Positions 23,496 to 31,680 of a stretch of 64,000 nt of DNA are shown piece after piece. How positions within the stretch are numbered: the first letter of the stretch is position 1; each line of letters starts with the position of its first letter. Under the pieces are notes generated by a model, which worked only from the letters and a program-made list of their open reading frames with translations, ran no database searches and was not told the origin of the DNA. The translations under genes were made by a program, and so were the position numbers. The stretch comes from Paenibacillus doosanensis (GTDB taxonomy: Bacteria; Bacillota; Bacilli; Paenibacillales; NBRC-103111), in assembly GCF_025060755.1 (NCBI RefSeq), contig NZ_JANYUY010000013.1, positions 1 to 64,000 of the forward strand, given 5' to 3'.

Positions 23496-25769
23496 ATGGA
23501 ACGCGATTGGAAGGAACTTATCGCCCGGATGACGCTGGAGGAGAAAGCCGGCATGTGCTCGGGGCTTGATTTTTGGCACTTGAAGGGCGTGGAGCGCCTC
23601 GGCATCCCTTCGATTATGATTACGGACGGCCCGCACGGCCTGCGCAAGCAGCGTGAAGGGGCGGATCATCTCGGGCTGTTGGACAGCGTGCCCGCCACTT
23701 GCTTCCCGTCGGCCGCCGGTCTGGCCAGCTCCTGGGATCAAGATTTGGTTCGCCGCGTCGGCGTGGCGCTGGGCGAGGAATGTCAAGCGGAGCAGGTTGC
23801 GGTGCTGCTCGGACCCGGGGCCAATATTAAGCGTTCTCCGCTATGCGGCAGAAACTTCGAATATTTCTCCGAGGACCCGTATTTATCGTCGGAGATGGCG
23901 GCCGGCCATATTCGAGGCGTGCAGAGCCAAGGCGTCGGCACGTCGCTGAAGCATTTTGCCGTCAACAATCAGGAGCACCGGAGAATGACGACGAACGCGG
24001 TGGTCGACGAGCGGACGCTGCGCGAAATTTATTTGGCCAGCTTCGAAGGGGCCGTGAAGAAGGCGCAGCCTTGGACCGTGATGTGCTCGTACAATCAGGT
24101 GAACGGCACGTTCGCTTCGGAGAATGTCAAGCTGCTGACGGATATTTTGAAGGACGAGTGGGGGCATGAAGGCTTCGTCGTATCGGATTGGGGCGCGGTC
24201 AACCGGCGCGACGATGCGCTGGCTGCCGGTCTGGAGCTGGAAATGCCGGCCAGCAACGGCGTGGGAGAACGCAGGATCGTCGAGGCGGTCGCAAGCGGCA
24301 AGCTGTCCGAAGAAGCGCTGGATCGGGCCGTGGAGCGGCTGCTACGGATTATTTTCATGGCTGTCGATCAGCAGAAAGAGAATGCGGCTTACGATCAGGC
24401 GGCTCATCATGCCTTGGCCCGAGAAGTGGCGAGCGAGAGCATGGTGCTGCTGAAAAACGACGGGCCTCTGCTGCCGCTGTCCGCATCATCCAGTGTGGCC
24501 GTCATCGGGGCGTTCGCGCAGTCGCCGAGATATCAGGGCGGGGGAAGCTCTCACATCGTGCCGACGATGCTCGACAATCCGGTAGAGGAAATGAAGAAGC
24601 TCGCCGGTCATCCGTCGCATATATCGTATGCGCAGGGGTACCGTCTGGACAGCGATGCGCTCGACGAGGAGCTGATCGCCGAAGCGCAGCGGGCGGCAAG
24701 CGCAGCGCAGGCCGCGGTCGTGTTCGCCGGGCTGCCGGACCGGTATGAATCGGAAGCGTACGACCGCAGTCATCTGAATTTGCCGGAGAACCAGATCAGG
24801 CTGATTGAAGCCGTCGCGCAGGTGCAGAGCAATATCGTCGTCGTTCTCCTTAACGGGGCTCCCGTCGTCATGCCTTGGATCGATAAGGTTAAGGCGGTGC
24901 TGGAGGGTTATCTCGGCGGGCAAGCGGCCGGCGGCGCTATCGCGGACCTTATATACGGGGTGGCCAACCCTTCCGGCAAATTGGCCGAAACGTTCCCTGT
25001 CAAATTAAGCGACAATCCGTCTTATTTGAACTTCCCGGGCGAAGGCGACCGGGTCGAATACCGGGAAGGCATCTTCGTCGGCTACCGTTATTACGACAAA
25101 AAACAAATTCAGCCGTTATTCCCGTTCGGCTACGGGCTGAGCTACACTTCGTTCGAATACGGCGAGCTTACGCTCGGCAGCCGAGAGATGAAGGATACGG
25201 AGACGCTGGATGTCGCCGTCGCGGTTACGAATACCGGGAGCCGCCCGGGGAAAGAAATTGTGCAGCTGTATGTCCGGGATGTCGAGAGCACGGTCATTCG
25301 CCCCGACAAAGAGCTGAAGGCTTTTGCCAAGATCGAGCTGCAGCCGGGAGAACAAGGAACCGTATCGTTCACGCTGGATAAACGCGCCTTTGCCTATTAC
25401 AACGTCGAGCTCGGCGATTGGCATGTGGAAAGCGGGCAGTTCATGATATTGATCGGTACATCCTCGCAAAATATCGTTCTGGAAGAGCAGCTTACGGTTC
25501 ACTCGACCGTGACGCTCAAGAAGACGTATACGCTCAATTCAACCGTAGGAGACCTTATGCAAGATCCGGCAAGCTCGCAGAAGATCGGCGCGCTTCTGCA
25601 GCAATTCGGCCAAGCGAGCGGCCTGATGAGCATGGCGCAGGATGAGAGCCATTCGGAAATGCTGATGGCGATGATGAGATATATGCCGCTGAGAAGCTTG
25701 CTGGCGTTCGGCGGCGGAGCCGTCGGCGAAGAACAGCTGGAGCGGCTGCTGGCGGACATTAACGGCTGA
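23496..25769 (+). CDS. Glycoside hydrolase family 3 beta-glucosidase
   Basis: 757 residues from ATG 23496, with GGGAGGAG about 9 bases upstream. The N-terminal GH3 barrel (about 10-300) contains [46 protein letters not shown] and the nucleophile motif [10 protein letters not shown]. The second domain (about 330-560) has [14 protein letters not shown] and GGGSSHIVP, and a fibronectin-III-like domain (about 575-650) follows ([17 protein letters not shown]). The last about 90 residues are a helical extension seen in some thermostable-type family members. No signal peptide: it likely hydrolyses imported beta-glucosides in the cytoplasm. Regulated probably by the upstream AraC protein and by CcpA. 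High certainty. Confidence 0.94.
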   Translation: MERDWKELIARMTLEEKAGMCSGLDFWHLKGVERLGIPSIMITDGPHGLRKQREGADHLGLLDSVPATCFPSAAGLASSWDQDLVRRVGVALGEECQAEQVAVLLGPGANIKRSPLCGRNFEYFSEDPYLSSEMAAGHIRGVQSQGVGTSLKHFAVNNQEHRRMTTNAVVDERTLREIYLASFEGAVKKAQPWTVMCSYNQVNGTFASENVKLLTDILKDEWGHEGFVVSDWGAVNRRDDALAAGLELEMPASNGVGERRIVEAVASGKLSEEALDRAVERLLRIIFMAVDQQKENAAYDQAAHHALAREVASESMVLLKNDGPLLPLSASSSVAVIGAFAQSPRYQGGGSSHIVPTMLDNPVEEMKKLAGHPSHISYAQGYRLDSDALDEELIAEAQRAASAAQAAVVFAGLPDRYESEAYDRSHLNLPENQIRLIEAVAQVQSNIVVVLLNGAPVVMPWIDKVKAVLEGYLGGQAAGGAIADLIYGVANPSGKLAETFPVKLSDNPSYLNFPGEGDRVEYREGIFVGYRYYDKKQIQPLFPFGYGLSYTSFEYGELTLGSREMKDTETLDVAVAVTNTGSRPGKEIVQLYVRDVESTVIRPDKELKAFAKIELQPGEQGTVSFTLDKRAFAYYNVELGDWHVESGQFMILIGTSSQNIVLEEQLTVHSTVTLKKTYTLNSTVGDLMQDPASSQKIGALLQQFGQASGLMSMAQDESHSEMLMAMMRYMPLRSLLAFGGGAVGEEQLERLLADING

Positions 25770-25808
25770 AGCGGCAGGTGAGCGGTCCAACGTCGAATAC
25801 AAGCGGGA

Positions 25809-25832
25809 AAAGCCTGAGCAATCGGGCTTTTT
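25809..25832 (+). terminator. Terminator of the GH3 gene
   Basis: AAAGCCTGA (25809-25817) pairs with TCGGGCTTT (25822-25830) with a GCAA loop and a short T run, 40 bases after the stop of the beta-glucosidase. Confidence 0.7.
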
Positions 25833-25967
25833 CTTGTTGGCGGCCGAAGCGAAAGCGGATGAGCAAGAGCTCCTTGAGTAACCCGATCAAAGGATCATGC
25901 GCTTGCCGGCTCTGCCGTTATCGATTGTTTTCATGAGAAGCTTCATAAAGAAAACTCGCATACGGCG

Positions 25968-26429
25968 ATGATCGAACGTTATCCTCTTCCCAAGCAAGGA
26001 AAATTTTTGTACGATGTTGAAGGCTTTCATTTTAAAAATTATGAGGAATATGTAGCGTATAATGAGAAGCCCGAGGCGCTGCGTACGCAAATTCTTTGCT
26101 CCTTATACGATAAATTTGATTTTCCTATTACTATAGGATATGCGGGAATTAAAGACAGCCAGTTTAAACTGCTTCCTTTTTTTAATCATCTGTTAAATTT
26201 TAGTTTTACTGCGCACAGCACTTCTGAGGTTAAGCCTGTTACCGGCCTGATTAAGGGCGTCCCGAAGGAAAAAGCGAAAGATTTTCTTGTCGGTCATCGC
26301 GTACGGCAAGATGGAAAGGAACAATACGTTATTCTGACTCCCTTTTTTGGAAATGGGCAAATCAGCAATAATGACCTTAATGTCATAGCGACTTGGGTTG
26401 ACTTTCTAAGTAAGAAGCTGCAACTGTAA
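25968..26429 (+). CDS. Unknown protein, start uncertain or 5'-truncated
   Basis: 153 residues if started at ATG 25968, but no ribosome binding site precedes it. The same frame stays open for about 30 more codons upstream (reading HALAGSAVIDCFHEKLHK) without any usable start, so the true N-terminus may have been lost. The protein is a mixed alpha/beta chain (PLPKQGKFLYDVEGFHFKNYEEYVAYNEK, then FDFPITIGYAGIKDSQFKLLPFFNHLLNFSF and VLTPFFGNGQISNNDLN). I do not recognise a family. It is somewhat A+T-richer than its neighbours, which hints at transfer. It lies between the GH3 gene and the metal ATPase, in no obvious operon. Likely a gene or gene remnant. Confidence 0.5.
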   Translation: MIERYPLPKQGKFLYDVEGFHFKNYEEYVAYNEKPEALRTQILCSLYDKFDFPITIGYAGIKDSQFKLLPFFNHLLNFSFTAHSTSEVKPVTGLIKGVPKEKAKDFLVGHRVRQDGKEQYVILTPFFGNGQISNNDLNVIATWVDFLSKKLQL

Positions 26430-26474
26430 TGGAAGCGGTCTGCAGATGAACTGCCAGAACATGACAGGAGCCCA

Positions 26475-26511
26475 TTTACTTTTTTCTCATTGTAGATTAT
26501 AATAATTCTAA
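26475..26511 (+). promoter_or_regulatory. Promoter overlapped by a PerR-like box, upstream of the P1B4 ATPase
   Basis: TTTACT (26475-26480), a 17-base spacer and TATAAT (26498-26503) form a sigma-A type promoter. The 15-mer TTATAATAATTCTAA at 26497-26511 covers the -10 and matches the PerR box TTATAATNATTATAA at all but one position. Repression by PerR with relief by peroxide or high iron would fit the predicted iron efflux role of the gene. Confidence 0.6.
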
Positions 26512-26554
26512 AGAAGAACTTTCCTTACGGCAACTTAATTGAATAAGGTCAAAA

Positions 26555-26649
26555 CGAGAATCATTCTCGATTATACATGCTGCTCCCTAACAAGGAGCAG
26601 CATGTGGCATTTTAAGGGAAGTAATAATGGGATTCATTCTCAATGAGAA
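26555..26649 (+). promoter_or_regulatory. Two Fur-family-like sites and a leader hairpin before the ATPase
   Basis: CGAGAATCATTCTCG (26555-26569) is a perfect 7-1-7 palindrome of the kind bound by Fur-family regulators. A related sequence (GATTCATTCTCAAT, 26631-26644) continues into TTCTCAATGAGAA (26637-26649), which touches the ribosome binding site. Between them CATGCTGCTCC (26576-26586) pairs perfectly with GGAGCAGCATG (26594-26604). The repeats share 12 of 14 bases in direct orientation. They point to a second metal-dependent control layer. Confidence 0.5.
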
Positions 26650-26661
26650 GGAGTGATAGCA

Positions 26662-28602
26662 ATGATTTCATCCGTACAATCTGCAGAACACGCTAAAGAA
26701 CAAAAGCTGCAATCACAGCAAGCCCGGCCGACCGGAGAATTAATCGCCTGGATTCAAAGATACGGGGAAGGCATGGCGGCGTTAGCCAGCGGGATTTTTA
26801 TCGCGGCCGCATGGGGGATCTCGGGTACTTCACATACATGGGAGGTTATTCTTTATTTGACCGCCTTTATCGTCGGCGGCTTCGTCAAAGCGAAGGAAGG
26901 GCTGCAAACGCTGATCGAAGAGCGGGATCTCGACGTCAACCTGCTGATGATCGTAGCGGCGATCGGGGCCGCCAGCATCGGTTATTGGGCGGAGGGAGCG
27001 GTGCTTATCTTTATATTCTCCCTTAGCGGAGTGCTGGAAAGCTATACGATGGAACGGAGCCGCCGCGACATTTCATCGCTGATGGAGCTGAAGCCTGAGA
27101 TGGCGGTGCTGTACCATGACGGAGAGGAACGGGCGGTTTCGATCGAGGAGCTGAAGCTCGGAGACATCGTCCTGGTCAAACCGGGGGAACGCATCCCGGC
27201 CGACGGCCTCATTACCGAAGGAGCCTCCGCCGTGAACCAAGCTGCAATTACCGGTGAATCGATTCCGGTGGATAAAGCGGCGGGAGACGAAGTGTTCGCC
27301 GGAACGCTGAACGGGGAAGGGGCGCTGTTCATTGAGGTGAGCCAGCCGAGCGAATCGACGCTGTTCGCCAAAATCATTCGCCTCGTGCAGGAAGCGCAAA
27401 GCGAAAAACCGGCCACGCAGCGGTTCATCGAACGGTTCGAGCGGATTTATGCGAGAGTGATTATTGTGCTGTCGTTTCTGCTGATCGTCGTTCCGCCGTT
27501 CCTGCTTGCCTGGACATGGCAGCAGTCGTTTTACAAAGCGATGGTGTTTCTGGTCGTCGCCTCGCCTTGCGCATTGGTCGCTTCGATCATGCCGGCTATG
27601 CTATCGGCCGTCTCGAACAGCGCCAGAAAAGGCGTATTGTTCAAAGGCGGCGCGCATTTGGAAAATCTCGCCCGCACCAAAGTCGTAGCCTTCGATAAAA
27701 CCGGGACGTTGACGACCGGAACTCCGGTTGTAACGGATTTGATCCCGTTTCAAGGATATGATAAGAACGAGATGCTGCAGGCTGCCGCGTCGCTGGAAAG
27801 CTTGTCGGAGCATCCGCTGGCCAAAGCGATCGTGCTGCGCGCGCAGGAGGAAGGGCTGACGCTGCAGCGTCCGACGGAATTTACGACCCGCACCGGCTGG
27901 GGGGTTCAAGCGCAGTGGAAAGGGGATACTTGGAAGATAGGGAAACCCGCCTTCCTGGAGGAGCAGCTTGCTACGGAACAAGTAACGGAGACTATCGGAC
28001 GGCTGGAACGCGAAGGCAAAACCGTCACCGTCATTCACAATTCGCGCGGCGCCGTCGGCGTCATCGCGCTGCGGGACCGGCTTCGCCCCGAGGCGGTGCT
28101 GACGATTGCCGCGCTGAAGAAGCAGGGCGTCAAGGTCGCCATGCTGACGGGCGATCAGCGGCAAACCGCCGAGACGATCGCCAAGGAAGCGGGAATCGAT
28201 ATCGTGTACGCCGAGCTGCTGCCCGAAGACAAGGTAGCCCGGGTCAAAGAACTTAGAGAAGCCTACGGCTTTGTCGCTATGGTCGGGGACGGAGTGAATG
28301 ACGCTCCTGCATTGGCTACGGCTACTGTCGGAATCGCGATGGGAACGGCGGGTAGCGATGCGGCGCTCGAAACGGCGAATGTGGTGCTGTTGAGCGACGA
28401 TATGGAGAAAATTCCGGAGGCGATTTTGCTCGGCAGACGGACGGCGTCCATCGTCAAACAAAATATGATTTTTGCGCTGTCGGTGATTCTGCTGCTGATT
28501 ACGGCTAATTTTATTCAAGGGATTCCGCTTCCGCTGGGCGTGGTCGGACACGAGGGAAGCACGATTCTTGTTATTGTTAACGGATTGCGTCTATTGAGAT
28601 AA
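26662..28602 (+). CDS. pfeT: P1B4-type heavy-metal-transporting ATPase (PfeT/ZosA-like)
   Basis: 646 residues from ATG 26662 (AAGGAG 9 bases upstream). Eight-helix P1B ATPase with the actuator TGES (ITGESIPVD), phosphorylation loop DKTGTLTTG, nucleotide-domain HP locus EHPLAKA and hinge VGDGVNDAPALA. The membrane metal signature SPC (VVASPCALVAS) together with HEGST in the last helix (VVGHEGSTILVIVNGLRLL) defines the P1B4 subgroup, which exports Fe(II), Co(II) or Zn(II). No N-terminal metal-binding domain is present, typical for P1B4. Bacillus subtilis PfeT (formerly ZosA) of this group is PerR-controlled and effluxes ferrous iron, and the PerR-like box at 26497 supports the same job here. 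The symbol is by analogy. Confidence 0.85.
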   Translation: MISSVQSAEHAKEQKLQSQQARPTGELIAWIQRYGEGMAALASGIFIAAAWGISGTSHTWEVILYLTAFIVGGFVKAKEGLQTLIEERDLDVNLLMIVAAIGAASIGYWAEGAVLIFIFSLSGVLESYTMERSRRDISSLMELKPEMAVLYHDGEERAVSIEELKLGDIVLVKPGERIPADGLITEGASAVNQAAITGESIPVDKAAGDEVFAGTLNGEGALFIEVSQPSESTLFAKIIRLVQEAQSEKPATQRFIERFERIYARVIIVLSFLLIVVPPFLLAWTWQQSFYKAMVFLVVASPCALVASIMPAMLSAVSNSARKGVLFKGGAHLENLARTKVVAFDKTGTLTTGTPVVTDLIPFQGYDKNEMLQAAASLESLSEHPLAKAIVLRAQEEGLTLQRPTEFTTRTGWGVQAQWKGDTWKIGKPAFLEEQLATEQVTETIGRLEREGKTVTVIHNSRGAVGVIALRDRLRPEAVLTIAALKKQGVKVAMLTGDQRQTAETIAKEAGIDIVYAELLPEDKVARVKELREAYGFVAMVGDGVNDAPALATATVGIAMGTAGSDAALETANVVLLSDDMEKIPEAILLGRRTASIVKQNMIFALSVILLLITANFIQGIPLPLGVVGHEGSTILVIVNGLRLLR

Positions 28603-28653
28603 ATGACGAACCAGTGAACCCGGACCCTGCGCTTAAGCGACGGCGGGGTCTGA

Positions 28654-28827
28654 TCATTGGTCCGATCGGTTCGTATAGGACATAGCCGGGCGGGCAAGAG
28701 GGCGCAAGGACATGTCTGCTGCTTTCGTCCTATTCCGGATTCTTCGATCATAGTCCATGGAGGTGAAAATGCAGAAGGCTCCGAGCCCTACGAGAAGCAA
28801 AGTGGTAACAGGAAGCAGTAAACTCAT
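28654..28827 (-). CDS. Small single-pass membrane protein
   Basis: 57 residues from ATG 28827 with GAGGAG 9 bases upstream; a longer frame to 28929 crosses a Fur-like box. Residues about 2-20 (SLLLPVTTLLLVGLGAFCIF) form one membrane helix, followed by a basic cytoplasmic tail (MDYDRRIRNRTKAADMSLRPLARP). Family not recognised. It faces the metal ATPase tail to tail, and a Fur-like box lies 27 bases before its start, so it may be a small iron-regulated membrane protein. Reality supported by the site, the start and the composition; function unknown. Confidence 0.6.
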   Translation of the reverse strand: MSLLLPVTTLLLVGLGAFCIFTSMDYDRRIRNRTKAADMSLRPLARPAMSYTNRSDQ

Positions 28828-28853
28828 TGTCGCAACTCCTCGGTCATAATAAT

Positions 28854-28872
28854 GAGAACAATTATCATTATT
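28854..28872 (-). promoter_or_regulatory. Fur-like box before the small membrane protein
   Basis: GAGAACAATTATCATTATT matches the 19-base Fur consensus at 14 positions and lies upstream of the minus-strand gene at 28827. Weaker than the box at 10569; a Fur or PerR paralogue could use it. Confidence 0.45.
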
Positions 28873-28967
28873 ATAACCGATTTTGGCGAATGAGCAACTC
28901 TTTTTCGCAACAAACAAGGAAAGATACATATTCTACTAAAACCTAAAGAAAGCGGAGGTACGAACGT

Positions 28968-29135
28968 ATGGATACGGTGAATCATATTTTGGAAGAGATC
29001 GATCGGAGGATCAAGGAGCTGCAAGAGATGGAGGACGAGCATCGAAGAAAGCATAATACGAACGAGCGGATTCACGCCAAGACGAGACGCGAGGAGCTGG
29101 AGAGGCTGAGGAGCGTTATTCTCGGCGAGGCATAG
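28968..29135 (+). CDS. Small helical (coiled-coil) protein of 55 residues
   Basis: A short gene with GGAGG seven bases before ATG 28968. It encodes 55 residues that are almost all helix-forming and charged (NHILEEIDRRIKELQEMEDE, then TRREELERLRSVILGEA), with a heptad-like pattern of Ile/Leu suggesting a short coiled coil. A strong terminator follows directly, so it is a complete single-gene unit. No family recognised; many Bacilli carry small helical proteins of this kind. Confidence 0.55.
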   Translation: MDTVNHILEEIDRRIKELQEMEDEHRRKHNTNERIHAKTRREELERLRSVILGEA

Positions 29136-29138
29136 ACT

Positions 29139-29182
29139 GCGGACGCCGGGCGGTTGACGCTCTCCGGCAGTCCGCTTTTTTT
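29139..29182 (+). terminator. Terminator after the 55-residue gene
   Basis: GCGGACGCCGG (29139-29149) pairs with CCGGCAGTCCGC (29164-29175) with one bulge, followed by seven T residues. Confidence 0.75.
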
Positions 29183-29222
29183 CGTGCCGTTTCGGTTCGG
29201 TGCCTTCCGATCGCCCGGTTTA

Positions 29223-29259
29223 TGTTATAATGTGGGGTACGAAGCGGGAAGCCGCTTTC
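29223..29259 (+). promoter_or_regulatory. Extended -10 promoter and inverted repeat before the AraC gene
   Basis: TGTTATAAT (29223-29231) is an extended -10 element. AAGCGG/CCGCTT flank a 4-base gap at 29242-29257, over the likely start of transcription, and could be an operator. No clear -35 is seen. Confidence 0.45.
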
Positions 29260-29296
29260 AAGGCTGCCTGAACAAAGGGTGAACGTAGAGAGCGCG

Positions 29297-31678
29297 ATGA
29301 AAACACAACCGAACCGCTATTATGCCAGATGGGTATGGCTGATCTTTATTATGAGCGCGCTGCCGGTTATTTTGCTGGGCCTGTTTTCTTACGGCAAATC
29401 GTCCGGCGTCGTCCGGGAGCAGATGAACAAGGAAACGGCGTTAAGCTTGCAGCAAACGCAGATGAACGTAGAGCATTCTCTGAAGGTGGTCGATCAGGCG
29501 GCGACTCATTTTCTCGGGTCCAAAATTATTCAAACGGCGCTCAACGAGCCGCTGCGCCCGGATCAGTTCCAGATGTATGCGCAGGTGAAGACCGAGCTTA
29601 GCAGCTTGCAGCGTCTCGATACCGGGATTGACGATATTCAGGTATGGAGCAAATCGGGTAATTGGCTGATCAATAATGAAGGGCTGTACCGGCTCGACAG
29701 CTGGCTGGCCAGCCATGCGCCGGAGGAGCTGCCCGAGCCTGCCGCCCCTTCCGAATGGGATGCAGGCGCCGTGAAAGCTTCGTCAAGTCCCGCAACAGGC
29801 GAGGACCGGGCAATATGGGCCGAGCCTTCGAATGAAAGCGCTGCCTCCGGGACGGCCGACGATTTTTGCGGGATCGACGTTCGTTTGCTGAAACGGCTTC
29901 CGCTCACCGCATATCGAGGCTCCGGGGCGGCGCTGATCCGGATTCCGGCCTGCGGCTTAAGCAGGTTAATTTCCGTTAACGCCGACCATGAAGCCGTATT
30001 AATGTACGATCGGGAAGGGCGCATGCTGATCAAGAAAGGGGTGGCGCTGGACGATATGGAGCGGTCGCTGCGGCAGTCGGTATTGAAGCTTCCCCGGCAG
30101 TCGGGGCAGTACGACACGAGCATGGACCGCCGGTCGTTTACGGTTACCTACCGCCAGTCCGATTATAACGGCTGGACCTACGTATCCGTCGTTCCGCTGG
30201 ATCAGCTAACGCGTTCCTCCCGCGAAATCGGCTGGTTTACTTTGTATATTTGCGCCGGATTGCTGCTGCTGTCCATTATGGCGTCTCTGCTCTGGTCGAG
30301 GCGGCTGTACCGCCCGATCGCCCAAATCTATAAAGAAGTGCTGTCGCAAATCGGCGTGGCGGCGCCCCGGAAGCCGCTGGATGAAATTCAGATGATCGGA
30401 GAGCAGGTGCATACGCTGTTCGATGCCAAGAAACGGCTGGAAAGCAGGCTGGAAGGGCAAACCGGGCTGCTGCGCACGTTTGTGATGGTCAAGCTGTTTC
30501 TCTTCGGGATGAAGGAGGGGGAGATCGCCGAACGGATGGAGAGCCTCGGGATGCGGCAAAATTTTTCCCGTTTTTGCGTGCTTGCGCTGCAGCTCGGCGC
30601 TCTGGACAACACCCGCTTCACCGGGAAGGACATCGACCTTCTGCTGTTTGCCGTAAACAACATGGCCGAGGAGCTTATTGCCGAGGAGCGCAGGCTGCAG
30701 CCGATTGTGCTCGGAAGAACGCAGGCTACGGTGCTGACCGGCAACGACGTCTCCGACGAGCGGCTGCTGTCCGACGCTTTCGCTGCGGCTCGGCTTATGC
30801 GGCAAACGGCGGCCGAGGTTCTCGGCCTGGAAGTGCATATCGGCATCAGCTTGTCGTATCGGCGACTGCCGGATGTTCCGCGCGCTTATGAAGAAGCGGT
30901 CGAGGCGGCCAAAAGACATGCCGTTTTCGGAGAGGAAGGCATCGGCTGCTTTGCGGACTTGGGGGAAAATTTGACGCTGCACTATGCGTATCCGTTCGCG
31001 CTGCAATCGGAGCTGTTCGACGCGGTAAAGCTGGCCGACCGGGAGCGGGCTCGCCCGCTTCTTGCCGAAATGCTCCGGCAAATCGAAGAAAGCAGCCCGA
31101 ACGCCCACGACATGCAGTATCATGCGGTGCGGCTGCTCATGAATGTGCTCGGCCTTGCGAGCGGCGTCGCCAGGCAGGCGATTCCGATGCCGCGGCAGCA
31201 GGCGCTGCTTGACGAGCTGTTTCAGCTGAGCTTGCCCGAATCCGGGGAAGCCTGGTTTATGGAGCAGCTCATCGAGCCTGTGATCGCCGGGATCGAAGGG
31301 CAGACGGAGGTTCGGCACCGCGTTCTGGTCAAGCAGATGGTCGAGATGGTTCACGCCGAGTTCGATACCGATTTGACCATCGATACGTGCGCGGACCGCC
31401 TTCATTATAACGCCAGCTATTTGGGCACGCTGTTTCGCAAGAGCATGGACGTCGCCTTCAGCGTTTATTTGGCCCAGTACCGCCATCATATCGCGCTGGC
31501 ATGGCTTAAGGAGACGGACATGCCGGTCAAAGAAATCGCCGAGCGGCTGCGCTACAACAACTCGCAAAACTTCATCCGCTCCTTCCGGAAAACGGAGGGC
31601 GTCAGCCCCGGGAAATTCCGCGAATCGGCGCGGGAGGCGGATGAACAGACCAGCAGAGAAGCGTCCATAGGGGGATAA
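29297..31678 (+). CDS. Membrane-bound AraC-family regulator
   Basis: 793 residues from ATG 29297. A first membrane helix (about 10-30, LIFIMSALPVILLGLFSYG) is followed by a large extracellular sensor region (about 35-310) and a second helix (about 315-335, LYICAGLLLLSIMASLLW). A HAMP-like or linker region, a middle domain and a C-terminal AraC DNA-binding domain come next (about 685-785: LTIDTCADRLHYNASYLGTLFRK and MPVKEIAERLRYNNSQNFIRSFRK). Such proteins are common in Paenibacillus next to polysaccharide-use loci, where the extracellular part senses a sugar and the cytoplasmic part acts on nearby promoters. The next gene starts 2 bases after its stop, so they form an operon. Confidence 0.88.
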   Translation: MKTQPNRYYARWVWLIFIMSALPVILLGLFSYGKSSGVVREQMNKETALSLQQTQMNVEHSLKVVDQAATHFLGSKIIQTALNEPLRPDQFQMYAQVKTELSSLQRLDTGIDDIQVWSKSGNWLINNEGLYRLDSWLASHAPEELPEPAAPSEWDAGAVKASSSPATGEDRAIWAEPSNESAASGTADDFCGIDVRLLKRLPLTAYRGSGAALIRIPACGLSRLISVNADHEAVLMYDREGRMLIKKGVALDDMERSLRQSVLKLPRQSGQYDTSMDRRSFTVTYRQSDYNGWTYVSVVPLDQLTRSSREIGWFTLYICAGLLLLSIMASLLWSRRLYRPIAQIYKEVLSQIGVAAPRKPLDEIQMIGEQVHTLFDAKKRLESRLEGQTGLLRTFVMVKLFLFGMKEGEIAERMESLGMRQNFSRFCVLALQLGALDNTRFTGKDIDLLLFAVNNMAEELIAEERRLQPIVLGRTQATVLTGNDVSDERLLSDAFAAARLMRQTAAEVLGLEVHIGISLSYRRLPDVPRAYEEAVEAAKRHAVFGEEGIGCFADLGENLTLHYAYPFALQSELFDAVKLADRERARPLLAEMLRQIEESSPNAHDMQYHAVRLLMNVLGLASGVARQAIPMPRQQALLDELFQLSLPESGEAWFMEQLIEPVIAGIEGQTEVRHRVLVKQMVEMVHAEFDTDLTIDTCADRLHYNASYLGTLFRKSMDVAFSVYLAQYRHHIALAWLKETDMPVKEIAERLRYNNSQNFIRSFRKTEGVSPGKFRESAREADEQTSREASIGG

Positions 31679-31680
31679 AC

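Noticed and set aside
30206-31567. 453-residue minus-strand open frame opposite the membrane AraC regulator
   Set aside because: Antisense shadow in G+C-rich DNA; no family motifs and no start signal, while the plus-strand frame has intact AraC motifs.
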